From contig JASANG010003805.1 of assembly GCA_030248215.1 (NCBI GenBank), positions 124,001 to 188,000 of the forward strand: a DNA stretch of 64,000 nucleotides, given 5' to 3'. A model generated the notes under the pieces. That model was not told where the DNA came from. It did not search any database and was given only the letters and a program-made list of their open reading frames with translations. The position numbers were made by a program, and so were the translations under genes. Shown here piece by piece: positions 55,523 through 64,000 of the stretch. Within the stretch, counting starts at the first letter, position 1, and every line of letters starts with the position of its first letter. This DNA comes from Enoplolaimus lenunculus. Its lineage: Eukaryota; Nematoda; Enoplea; Enoplida; Thoracostomopsidae.

Positions 55523-55676
55523 GGTCAATGTAGAGGACATGCCGTAACAGCAGTACAAGAATATTGCTAAGCCTATAAGCGTAACGGTAAGCGTAGTAAA
55601 AATTTAGACTAAAGCTTAAGCTTACTCCATTACAGTCGAACGGAAAAACGGATCACTAATGATCTAAAATTGGGTC
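55523..55676 (+). mobile_element. TTAGGC MITE, aged
   Basis: GGTCAATGTAGAGGACATGC, CGTAACAGCAGTACAAG, AATATTGCTAAGCC, AGACTAAAGCTTAAGCTTAC, GGATCACTAATGATC. The CCTAAGC array is reduced to a few units. Confidence 0.6.
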
Positions 55677-55854
55677 GCACTTACTAAGGGGGGTGGCTCA
55701 TAAAAAGGGGCTAAAGCTAGAATTTATAGTATAGTTTTGGGAAATCGTAAGCAATAATTCAATACGATACCACCTGGAAAATATAGAGTACTTTTGATGC
55801 GCTGTGGCTCCCCGCTGCATTCATTGGATATGCTTCTACTTACCGTAAGCGTTA

Positions 55855-56295
55855 CTGTATTGACCCGATTAAGAGGGGGGACGATATTTATTTTGCTTCT
55901 CCAGTGTGAACCTTCCTGTTATTCGGTTAGGGATTGTTATATATTTTTGACCCACGCTTCGCCACCATTCGTTACTGATATGTATCCGGTGCTGCAGTTA
56001 TCCGTTGAATTAAACGTTTATTTGTCAGCTTAATAGCTTGAACGATAATGCAAGGTTATACTTACGAATGTACTTTCAAACTTAAATACACTTTAAAGTT
56101 TCTAACACAACTTTATTTGGTCGTGGGGTCATTCATCCGCTACAATTATGGATATTTGATATTTATGAACTCTAATTATAGTTTAGGAACTCTATCCGCT
56201 TACGGACTCTTATTAGGAATACGGACTCCTATTGACTGAGACTCAAAATGAGGACCCCTCGCCAGATCACTACCCTCATATTCGGGTTACTACAG
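55855..56295 (+). mobile_element. TA-flanked MITE
   Basis: Left CTGTATTGACCCGATTAAGA, right CATATTCGGGTTACTACAG, each next to TA. The interior (TCCAGTGTGAACCTTCCTGT, CGATAATGCAAGGTTATAC, GGACTCTTATTAGGAATACG) is colinear with 44650-45096. Confidence 0.82.
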
Positions 56296-56844
56296 TAATA
56301 TTATTCAAGTGTTTGCGGCGACTGAAACTGTCGCCTTGATGGTTATGCAATTTTCACAATATCATGCATACGGAAGGTAACTTTCGAGGGGGTAGTATCA
56401 AGGATGCAGACGTTTCGTTCATTAACGATAACGTCACATCCAACAAATTTTTAGATAGGATGACAAAAAATTTTCCTCGCAGAATTGTTTTACTGCTGTA
56501 AATTTTTGGACCAGTTGGGACATGTTCTATGGGGGGTAGGTGGCACCCCTTTTGTTTTTAAAGCCTCAGGCTCAAAAATACCCATTTTAGCATATTTCAA
56601 TAGCAGCTCTTTAGCGAAGACACGCTTGACCACACGCACGTGTACCTGTATTTACATTGAAGCCGTATTCAATTTCGAACGCTGTAATTTGATCAGTTGA
56701 ATGAGACTGTTTCAGTTCAACCAGAGCGGAACGTAGTTGAATGCGTCAAAATGAATTGCCAAGAGAGTGTATATTGTCGAAAATACTGACTCTTAAACGC
56801 TTTCCGCGTACAATAATTGAAATTTGCAAATTTCGAAATAATTT

Positions 56845-56925
56845 ACGCTTAGGATTAGGCTTTGGCTTAGCTTTAAATTTAGGCCTGGGTCAACTTTGAA
56901 GTTTAGGTTTAAGCTTGTAGGCTGA
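56845..56925 (-). repeat. TTAGGC-type relic
   Basis: TTACGCTTAGGATTAGGC, TTTGGCTTAGC and TTTAGGTTTAAGCTTG, without flanking ends. Confidence 0.4.
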
Positions 56926-56972
56926 GATACGCAAAAGGCTTATTTTGTTTCAGCAAACCCTAAATTAATATT

Positions 56973-57119
56973 TAGAGTTGCGGTATACTTGTCGAGCGGC
57001 GCCGTCCGGGTGTCTGGGCCGCACGTCAAAAAATTTTCGCTTACAAATTAATATGCTCGTGCGTTGTGGTACGGTGACAGACGGCGCCGCACGTCATCAA
57101 AAGTATAGCGCCACGCTTA
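56973..57119. mobile_element. CGCCGTCCG GC-rich element, short copy
   Basis: AGAGTTGCGGTATACTTGTC, GAGCGGCGCCGTCCGG, GACAGACGGCGCCGCACGTC, AAAAGTATAGCGCCACGC. Confidence 0.6.
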
Positions 57120-57786
57120 CAGGTAGGACCCACGCGGGGATAAGCCAAATATAGCTTTCAACAAGCTACGAACATTGAAAGCATCTTAGGCATTTAACAG
57201 GATTGTGGTACGCACATTTTCACACTAATCGCATGTTTTTATATAGTTAGTGCAACTCAACTAAATATTAATTTATTACTCAAACAGATTTTTCAAAATT
57301 GCTAGCCGGCACGAACCCTTTACGCTGACCTCAATCTGGTTCCGTCATTTTATAATGTGAAAAACTTACGCAAAGACCGGGTCCGCATTATTTTTCAGGT
57401 TTTAAGATCGCCTTTGATTTGTTAGCGAATCCACACGGTGGGACAAGCCGGCTGGGCTCCGACAACTGGGATGAAAACCAGAGTTGTGTATTAAGGTTCA
57501 GTATTGAAATTGAGGTTTGCCTTCTCGCTACGACGGGTGCTGCCCTCGCCAAAAACTTCTGGATCCCCACTTGATTTTTCCAGATATAAGAAGAAATTGA
57601 TGTTTAATTTAAAAGACTCGTAATTTGGTTAAAAGCTACGACATTTAAATAGCCAGATTTCATTTTGCAAAATTAGCAATTTTCACATCTGGCCAATGAA
57701 ATTTGATTTTCGACTATTGAAAATTTTGTCATTAATTGGTTTGATTAGACTCGCTTCTCCCAAGTATGGTATGTATTCAAAGATGA

Positions 57787-57975
57787 ATCTACGACAATTT
57801 ACGGTCCGACAACTTGTTACCCATCAGAGTCCTAACGCAGTTGAATAATTCTAAGCATAATCCTAAGCGTAATCCTAAGCCTAAGTATAATGATGTGCGA
57901 TGAATTGTTGAGTCGATGTAACTTCAGATTACAAGGTGTCGGGAGACGAGTTGTTGAACGACGAATATAGAATAG
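57787..57975 (+). mobile_element. GTCG-type MITE with CCTAAGC run
   Basis: GAATCTACGACAATTTACGG, TCCGACAACTTGTTACCC at the left; TGTCGGGAGACGAGTTGTTG, AACGACGAATAT at the right. The centre is AATCCTAAGCGTAATCCTAA plus GCCTAAG. Confidence 0.65.
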
Positions 57976-58019
57976 ATCGTAATGCAATATTTTCACTCTC
58001 AATTCAATCGGGCTGACAT

Positions 58020-58214
58020 GGTTTGACCGTCCTAGGGCCGGAACAGTAGTATAAGCATACTACTAAGCCTAAGCCTAAGCCTAAGCGTATGGATGAGCCT
58101 ATTCCTAAGGCTAAGCCTAAGCCTAAGCCTAAGCAAATAAATTAACCTAAATCTTTAACTGACTCTATTATAACCTCTCCGAAAAACGATCCGGCCCTGT
58201 TCTATACTTGAGCC
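58020..58214 (+). mobile_element. TTAGGC MITE
   Basis: Left GGTTTGACCGTCCTAGGGCC; right, inverted, GGCTCAAGTATAGAACAGGG. Two clean CCTAAGCCTAAGCCTAAGC arrays surround GAGCCTATTCC. The target duplication is not visible. Inserted only 45 bp from the GTCG-type MITE. Confidence 0.75.
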
Positions 58215-59592
58215 GTTGCAAGTAACAAAAATATACCGCTCTTACCTAAAAATATGCAGTTAGATCTCAGACGAACAATTAGTAACTGCAATTCTAATTA
58301 ATCATGTACCATACGTTACACACAGCATAATAAATTGCAATTTCGTTTGGTTAAATATACGACAGACGAGGACATATATACTTCCCTATCCACACATCAG
58401 GTCACGTCAAACCCAAAAAACTCACCCATTAATCCTTTGAAGTTAATCTGGTTCTTTTGGTTGTTTTTCTGGTTTAAATGTCACTAAGACCCCTTCTGTC
58501 AGTGTCAGAAAGAAAACTGTAGTCATGAGCGTTTATCCTAGCGATTATAAACCACAACCATTCAACCAAAAATTATTACTCGACGGGGGCCCACAAAATT
58601 TATAGAATGGCCAAAAAAATCATTATTTAACATTTAATTAATTTTTGTTGTCTGAAAAATGTTCCAATTAGGGTCAGAAGCGAAGGTGTTGTTTTCGGGG
58701 GTGGGACGACGGTTTCTGTACCCCACCCCCTCGTTAAAAGGTCTTGACCCTGTTATACAGCATAGACTCGTTTTGCTACTTTGTGCTTTTCTGTGACTAA
58801 AACTGACTTCCAGTTATCTGCCCCTTTTCACATTTAAGCCGGGGTGTCCAGCCAGCTTTGACCCTGAAATGTTGGTTTTCTCGGTCGACTCTATCTAGCT
58901 TAAGCGTTCTGGGGTCAGTTTTATATCCAAGACGGGTTGAAAAGCATTGGATTACAGAATACCTTCACCATTTAAATATTATTTTTATAACCTGTTCAGA
59001 TTTTTCACGAGTGCCCATAAATAAGCAATTTGCCCAAATTCCCTACGAGGGGTGGTAGACCACTTGGACCGCCCCCGCCCCCCTGCTTGAGTTCGCTTAG
59101 GCTTTTGACTATCGTGCAGAAAAGCTAATTTTCATAGAGCGTTGTCTCTCTATCACGAGTCTTTGTTGTCGTTGTTGCCTACATCAATTGAGTTTCACTG
59201 CGAGCACGTGCGGACAGATGCGCGTATGTGAGGGTTGAAATTTAAATTGGATTATGGACATTCTGTTTTTCTCAAGTACGGACGCTTAAGTAATTTGACC
59301 ACGTGGGTCGGCTAATGGGCGTGGCCAGAATATTGGAACGAGGGTTACGATCTATAAAAATTTCGTCGAAGGAGGGTATCTTGTGTTGCAAACTAATGCA
59401 GTGTCAAAGAACAAGAACCCCTGAACAAAAATTTCACAGGACCCCCGAAACACCCCCAGCCTGGCTACGCCCTTGGGTAGTGTATAAGGCAGGGTAGAGA
59501 CAAACACCGTCATTAAAATGGTTTTAGAATAATAAACAACATGTGACAAAATATTAAAATGTTAAATAATTTGGATTTTTTGCAGAAATCAG

Positions 59593-59785
59593 ACGCTAAG
59601 TACGATATGCTGAAAGCTAAGCAGTTTATCAGATACGGACTTGTGGATCCAGAAAAGCGAAAAACGTCATTTCGCGAAGCGACCGAAAATCCAAGCGCCA
59701 TGTTAGCGCTAAAGATACACAACTTTGGGGTTATAATCCCTGTTATTGTTCAGAGAATGACCCGCGTGGACCCTGGGATCTGCCA
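59593..59785 (+). CDS. Exon 6: ordered-looking segment, 3' border uncertain
   Basis: The peptide AKYDMLKAKQFIRYGLVD, then PEKRKTSFREATENPSAM, then LALKIHNFGVIIPVIVQRM, is unlike intron noise and less Ser-rich than earlier exons. T from exon 5 plus AC gives Tyr, joining SVCSE-Y-AKYD in frame when acceptor AAATCAG (ends 59592) is used. The upstream AG at 59585 would give KSDAKYD in phase 0 and does not fit exon 5. VIIPVIV could begin a hydrophobic helix, so a membrane protein with a long cytosolic N terminus is conceivable, but this is inference. The 3' border is unclear: 59785 is only one possible GT site (CCA/GTGCAT), and the frame stays open to 59849. Family unrecognised. Confidence 0.55.
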
Positions 59786-59794
59786 GTGCATACT

Positions 59795-59893
59795 AAATTT
59801 CAAAAGTCTTCGCGGAATAGGAGCCACCCTTCACATGTATACTAAATTTTAAAAGTCTCGGCGGCAATATTAGCCACCCTTTACATGTGTACG
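59795..59893 (+). repeat. 48-bp tandem duplication after exon 6
   Basis: TACTAAATTTCAAAAGTCTT and TACTAAATTTTAAAAGTCTC begin two adjacent copies, each containing AGCCACCCTT(C/T)ACATGT. It obscures the 3' border of exon 6. Confidence 0.75.
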
Positions 59894-60189
59894 TCGTAGC
59901 TACGGCACCAGCTTAGCGTTATCGCCAAAATGGGTAGCCACGTTACCAACCGTACTGGTTTCAAAGAGATAAAGTTGTTGAAACGAAACCATTAACACTT
60001 TTTGAAATATTCGCGCTGCAAACAGAATAAATCAAATATCAGAAGTTCAAATTCATCGTTAGAGTAATAATTAAGATTTGATTACACTTAAGTCCAATTC
60101 TGGTTTGGGCGCAGTAACGGTAGAAAAGACAAAATAATATGACCGAATTCATAAAACAAAACTGATATAGTACAGTCTAGGAATTTGTT

Positions 60190-60425
60190 CTGGCCATCAA
60201 ATTGCTTCCTACGGCGGCTAACCGCTGCGCCAATTACGGCCATGGCTTGCCATAATAGTGTCCTTAGCTGTTGAATAAATATCTAAGCATAGTCGTAAGC
60301 CTATTAAGCTTAAGCCTAACCATAATGATGGACGCCAAAATGTCGAGTCGATAAACGTTCGCATTACAAGTTGTCGGACGAAAGAGTTGTCCGCCGGCGA
60401 ATTGTAACACCATATTGACGATATT
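60190..60425 (+). mobile_element. GTCG-type MITE, diverged
   Basis: ATCTAAGCATAGTCGTAAGC, AAGCTTAAGCCTAACC, AATGTCGAGTCGATAAACG, AGTTGTCGGACGAAAGAGTT. The left terminal block is largely lost. Confidence 0.5.
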
Positions 60426-60559
60426 GCTGAATTGGCAATTGGTGACGTAGCTAAGGTACGACATATATAAACAAACAATATTGAACATTGCCATATCAAA
60501 TATTTGTTTAGATGCTAATAATTGTACTCGTCAGGTTTTCTGAACGTGGGATCAGCGAT

Positions 60560-60660
60560 TGAGTGGAAAAAAGCTGTTGATCCTATCAAACCAGCAGCCG
60601 AGCGGTATATCAGTGTCTGGTGGCTTAGAAAAAGGTAGGGCCAAGGTTCGATACGCCAGC
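60560..60660 (+). repeat. tRNA-like sequence, probably SINE-derived
   Basis: GCAGCCGAGCGGTATATCAG (A-box-like), GGTGGCTTAGAAAAAGG and CAAGGTTCGATACGCC (B box). The spacing suits a tRNA with a long variable arm, but acceptor pairing is not evident. Confidence 0.45.
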
Positions 60661-60873
60661 GCATATCATACTGGTAAAAAAACCAGGGGTAGGTGCACCA
60701 AACACAATCGATATTGCATCGCCTGGTTGTGGTTCGCACCCACGCGGCACTCTTTCTTTTGTTTGTATATAGTAAACGTTGCCTTCTTCGAAATCAAAAG
60801 GTATATGTTTTGTTTCTATTTTTGTTTACATCAATTGAAAATTTCATTAATTCTTAAAGCGTAAGTGAAACTG

Positions 60874-60875
<2 letters not shown>

Positions 60876-60943
<68 letters not shown>

Positions 60944-61010
60944 TTATGTATTTATTTATATTATATATATATATATTTATTTATTTATATTTTTATATTA
61001 TATATCTATA
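60876..61010. repeat. Long (AT)n microsatellite
   Basis: More than 60 bp of uninterrupted AT dinucleotides from 60876, followed by TATTTATTTATA variants to about 61010. The open frame of Ile/Tyr repeats is not coding. Confidence 0.92.
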
Positions 61011-61184
61011 TGCAGAATGTTTTTCCAAAAATCGTCATAAATGCACAGTTTTGTTGTTTTGGTTGGTGGTTGTGTGAATTTGTAATTTCTGGGCGGCTTC
61101 AGCCGTAATAAGAAACTTGAAAAGATGCGGATTTTGTAGCCAGAAAATTTTCGAGGTTTTGAATTGGTTCACGGGTTTGTTGCC

Positions 61185-61250
61185 AGGATTAGGTTTACGC
61201 TCTGGTTTAAGCTTAGGCTTGAACTTAGGCTTTCAGTTAACGCTTTAAGG
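61185..61250 (-). repeat. TTAGGC-type relic
   Basis: GGATTAGGTTTACGCTC and GCTTAGGCTTGAACTTAGGC. No ends recognised. Confidence 0.4.
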
Positions 61251-61278
61251 CGAGCGATACGCGGTTAACGAATGACTC

Positions 61279-61466
61279 TAGTGCCGGCGGAAGCGCCCCC
61301 CCCCCAAACCCCTCAATTGGAGAGCCGACCGTCGAAGGACCCCACTTTGGCAAACTTAAAAAAATTTTCGCTGACCATTATAGAGTTGTAAAACGTTTTA
61401 TTGGGGTTACTAACAGACCTATTTGGAAGCGCCAGCTTTGATAACGCGGACTCTGATGACGCAAAC
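61279..61466. mobile_element. CAGTGCCGGCGG-type element
   Basis: TAGTGCCGGCGGAAGCGCCC, CCTCAATTGGAGAGCCGACC, AATTTTCGCTGACC, AACAGACCTATTTGGAAGC. The right terminus is degraded. Confidence 0.6.
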
Positions 61467-61690
61467 GTACCTGAAAATTTTATTCTGTTTTGATAAAGAC
61501 CTCTATTGACGAATCCTTGATATTTTTCAAATTTCAGTTTTTTTTGCTTGAAAAAACCATTGATTTTTTAAAGTTTATGTAAAAATTAAATGATTCGTTT
61601 TGATAAAATTAAAATATAAATAAATTTAAACTTTTTTTACTTAATTCTGGTAAAATCTACCATTCTGTGCTAACTATACTAATTAAGTCA

Positions 61691-61885
61691 GCGGCCAGTT
61701 TATATATTTCTGATGCTGGGTGGGCTGGCAAAATAGTTATGAAACGAAATTTTCACTGTATGCTATATAGGTGCCAATTTGCTGGGGGTAAAAAATTGTA
61801 AGGTAGCGGACCATACCATTTTATCACAAAAAATTTTCTGACGGAAGACAGGCGTACGCTCCCTTCCTTCTGGATTCGCTAGTGA
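61691..61885. mobile_element. GGCGGATC-type hAT-like element, diverged
   Basis: CAGCGGCCAGTTTATATATT, TTTCACTGTATGCTATATAG, ATTTTATCACAAAAAATTTT, TCTGGATTCGCTAGTG. Colinear with 48127-48313. Confidence 0.55.
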
Positions 61886-62284
61886 ATTTAGTTAAATCTT
61901 GATGTTCTCTTTATTGAATTCTAGCGCGGATACTTTTCAAACCAACTATAGTTTAGATTCAAATTTTCAAATATAATTCGACAGTAACCTGAAACTTTTC
62001 ACGGATTTCATGAAAAATATACTGATTTATATTTTATTAATAATTGAAATTTTTCAAATTGTTACACAAACTATGTCATTTAATTGTATTCGCTCGCGTG
62101 ACCATAATTTTCTTTTAAATTCCAGCTTTTCTTTTAAACGGCGGAAGTTCTATGAAAAAGATTTAAATGTTCGAACGGCCACTAATATTTTCTAAAAACC
62201 AAAATGAAAGTTGTATACTTTATACTTTATTTAGTTTTTATAAATTATTTTGGCACGTGTACGCTTTTCCCGCAAGCCATTTAG

Positions 62285-62350
62285 CCGAATCCTAATCCTA
62301 CGCCTAAACCAAAGTAAGTTTCAACATCCTAAGCCTAACATACGCCAAAA
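62285..62350 (+). repeat. CCTAAG-type relic
   Basis: GAATCCTAATCCTACGCC and ATCCTAAGCCTAACATACGC. Confidence 0.4.
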
Positions 62351-62386
62351 GTGAAAGATATCGAAGTTTGTTGGTTGAATGAGCCG

Positions 62387-62542
62387 AGCCCGTCGCCAAG
62401 GGGGAGCCAGGGGGGCTCAGCCCCCCTAGAAAAATATTTCCCCCCTACAAAAACTTTGCTTGTAAGTCATTGAAAACCCTTGAATGCTCCTCCTGAAACA
62501 TTTTTAGCCCCACCTACCAAAGTGAGCTGGCTACGAGCCTGG
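62387..62542 (-). mobile_element. GTAGCC-type MITE
   Basis: GAGCCCGTCGCCAAGGGGGA, GGGGGGCTCAGCCCCCCTAG, TTGCTTGTAAGTCATTGAAA, CAAAGTGAGCTGGCTACGAG. A near-complete copy of about 155 bp. Confidence 0.75.
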
Positions 62543-62804
62543 AGTGAACAACAGTCACTATGCTTTCGAAAACCATATTTCCACGCTCAAGTTTTTGCAG
62601 CGAGAGCTCGCAGCTGCAACTTACACGAGTAACCTGCAGTTGCAAGTATTTGCAAAAAAGCGTCTTTTTCATTCTGAACTTATTCCACACTTAAGTTTCT
62701 ACAAATCACCATGGCATTTGTATATTTCCAGCTTACAAAGCTAAACCAGAATCTAAGGATATGTCTAAGTGTAATCCTATGCCTGAATCTAAACGTAAAA
62801 TCAC

Positions 62805-62970
62805 AATGGCATCCCGTCAGAATATTTTTGTTATCCAATGGTAAGGTCCTTTACCTTTCAATTTTTCCACTCAGAAAATTAGCACATATATAGCATACAG
62901 TAAAAATTGCGTTTCATAACTATTGCTAGTCCGCCCCCCGTCAGAAATTTCTGCATCAGCCGCTGCCTAA
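62805..62970. mobile_element. GGCGGATC-type element, fragment
   Basis: ATGGCATCCCGTCAGAATAT, CTTTCAATTTTTCCACTCAG, ATTGCGTTTCATAACTATTG, CCGCCCCCCGTCAGAAATTT, CTGCATCAGCCGCTGCC. Confidence 0.45.
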
Positions 62971-62991
62971 AACTAATTCTAAGCGTAACTT

Positions 62992-63300
62992 GTGCCAAAA
63001 TCTAAAATGTCAAAAAATGTGGGGGAAAGAAAATTTGGAAAAGTGTGGGTGGGGAAGAATTTTCTAAAAGTGTGGGGGGGAGAAGATATAAAAAGTGTGG
63101 GGGGGGGGAGAAAATTCCAAAAAGTGTGGCGGGGGGAAGAATTTTCTAAAAATGTGAGGGGCGGAGAAGATTTAAAAAATGTGGGGGGGGGGGGGAGAAA
63201 ATTCCAAAAAGTGTGGCGGGGGGAAGAAAAATTGCAAAATTGTGTGGGAGGGGGAACAAAATTTCAAAAAGTGCGGGCGGCGAGAAAGTTTCGAAAATTG
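62992..63300. repeat. G-rich purine minisatellite
   Basis: About ten units of roughly 27-32 bp following the pattern GAAAATTCCAAAAAGTGTGG then G-tracts of 5-13 bases and AGAA. Almost all G and A on the plus strand. The 122-residue open frame (VGGGRKFQKVW-type repeats) comes from the repeat and shows no start or splice support. Confidence 0.88.
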
Positions 63301-63567
63301 CTTGGAAAAGAAGTTTACAGCATGCACCACGTTTATTTAGCTATTTGCGTTATAAATTGAAGCATATTGGTAACTGGAATGTTTTCTTTGATTTGTTGGT
63401 ATTTTTGTAAGCTTAAAAATGCCAAACAATTTTTGCGTTTACAACTTGACATTCGAGAATAATTTTATCGATTTCAAAACCATTAAACTGTGATTTTTGT
63501 AAACAACAGGTGTGCGGGTGGGGCAGTTTCGGCAACCAATAGCTATTCGATTCGCATGTTGCGTAAT

Positions 63568-63768
63568 CTTCGGTGCCGGCGGAAGCGCCCCCATACCTTC
63601 CAATTGGGGGTGCTGATTCTTGGGCGGCTCGAACCCTGGGAGGCCTCTATATTGGTAACCTAATTTTTCACGGATAACGAAGTTATAGAGCTGTGGAACA
63701 TTTTATTTGGGTACCTCCATGGACCTGTTTGGGGGGCTTGACTATCCTGACGTCGGCACTGATAATAT
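63568..63768. mobile_element. CAGTGCCGGCGG-type element
   Basis: Left GGTGCCGGCGGAAGCGCCCC; right, inverted, CAGTGCCGACGTCAGG. Contains TTCCAATTGGGGGTGCTG, TTTTTCACGGATAACGAAG, CTCCATGGACCTGTTTGGGG. The best-preserved copy for both ends. Confidence 0.65.
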
Positions 63769-63891
63769 TAATTATTGTTTACTGGATGTTGCCTAAAACT
63801 CGACCTCTATTTTTGTAGTGGATAGCTGCTAATGCTTTTCCCACTGACAAATCAAAGGAAGCCGCTAAGGCGATACTTTTCTCGCAACCAG

Positions 63892-64000
63892 GCCCGTAGT
63901 CAGCTTACTTTACTAGGGGAGACTAAACATTTTTCAAGAAGGTCGTACAGTAGTTTTCAATGCTAAACAAATTCTAAATATGGGTAATACATTAATTAGA
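63892..64000 (+). mobile_element. GTAGCC-type MITE, cut by the window edge
   Basis: GGCCCGTAGTCAGCTTACTT, GGGGAGACTAAACATTTTTC, GTCGTACAGTAGTTTTCAAT. The rest lies beyond the window. Confidence 0.65.

Larger units (their letters stand above)
46065..59592 (+). other. Intron 5 (about 13.5 kb)
   Basis: The donor is GTGAGT at 46065. The acceptor is either TTTTTTGCAG (ends 59585) or AAATCAG seven bases later (ends 59592); only the second keeps phase with exon 5. The intron contains several TTAGGC MITEs, hAT-like elements, a TA-flanked MITE and microsatellites listed separately. No extra exon was convincing. The open frame at 48958-49140 (EITLLLLFCGGF) has no suitable splice borders. Confidence 0.45.
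59786..64000 (+). other. Region after exon 6, presumably a further intron
   Basis: No downstream exon was recognised. The region holds a 48-bp tandem duplication (59795-59893), a GTCG-type MITE relic (60190-60425), a tRNA-like piece (60560-60660), a long AT microsatellite (60876-61010), hAT-like pieces, a G-rich minisatellite (62992-63300) and a truncated GTAGCC-type MITE at the window edge. The gene probably continues past 64000. Confidence 0.4.

Noticed and set aside
58020-58214. A true telomere or chromosome end, suggested by TTAGGC repeats
   Set aside because: The arrays are short, degenerate, in both orientations along the window and enclosed by MITE ends.
60865-61077. Open frame of alternating Ile/Tyr
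   Set aside because: Translation of an (AT)n microsatellite.
62992-63360. 122-residue open frame rich in GGG, RKFQKVW
   Set aside because: It is the translation of the G-rich minisatellite and matches no expected protein pattern.
1-64000. Retroviral, LTR-type or Polinton remains
   Set aside because: No open frame showed recognisable reverse transcriptase, integrase, protease or capsid patterns, and no long direct terminal repeats were seen.

Overview
The window looks like repeat-rich, AT-rich chromosomal DNA from an invertebrate metazoan. There are no operons or ribosome binding sites. Coding capacity is confined to short exons with GT/AG borders, and the rest is a dense mosaic of small non-autonomous DNA transposons (MITEs), tRNA-derived SINE pieces, minisatellites and microsatellites. 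TTAGGC/CCTAAG, the telomere unit of nematodes, recurs in short degenerate runs. These runs sit inside MITEs, so they do not by themselves fix the phylum, and no lineage is claimed.

One plus-strand gene appears to span most of the window. Six exons can be chained with matching intron phases: 3634-4266, 4696-4828, 17289-17606, 45395-45483, 45881-46064 and 59593 to about 59785. The introns are about 0.43, 12.5, 27.8, 0.4 and 13.5 kb. The predicted protein (roughly 510 residues so far, 3' end not reached) begins with a short hydrophobic/aromatic N terminus. It continues as a Ser/Thr/Asn-rich, probably disordered region with repeated Arg-Arg-x-Ser sites of basophilic-kinase type, and changes in the last exon to a more ordered-looking segment. 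I do not recognise the family. Exon joining is by eye and needs RNA data.

Layout: 1-3633 is upstream DNA with SINE and MITE relics. 3634-4828 holds exons 1-2. 4829-17288 (intron 2) holds a TTAGGC MITE, a 97-bp tandem repeat, an 18-bp minisatellite with higher-order structure, an 0.8-kb element with long inverted ends, a TA-flanked MITE and a hAT-like MITE with a perfect 8-bp target duplication. 17607-45394 (intron 3) holds most of the remaining MITEs, including near-complete TA-flanked copies, TTAGGC MITEs, a nested insertion and an inverted-half element. 45395-46064 holds exons 4-5, with a possible splice choice. 46065-59592 (intron 5) holds further MITEs and SINE-like pieces. 59593-64000 holds exon 6, a long AT microsatellite and a G-rich minisatellite.

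The most distinctive observation is a MITE family with about 20-bp inverted ends and 8-bp target duplications (hAT-like) that carries TTAGGC arrays and so scatters telomere-like DNA. A second, unrelated inverted-repeat family also carries such runs. No retroviral or Polinton coding remains were recognised.
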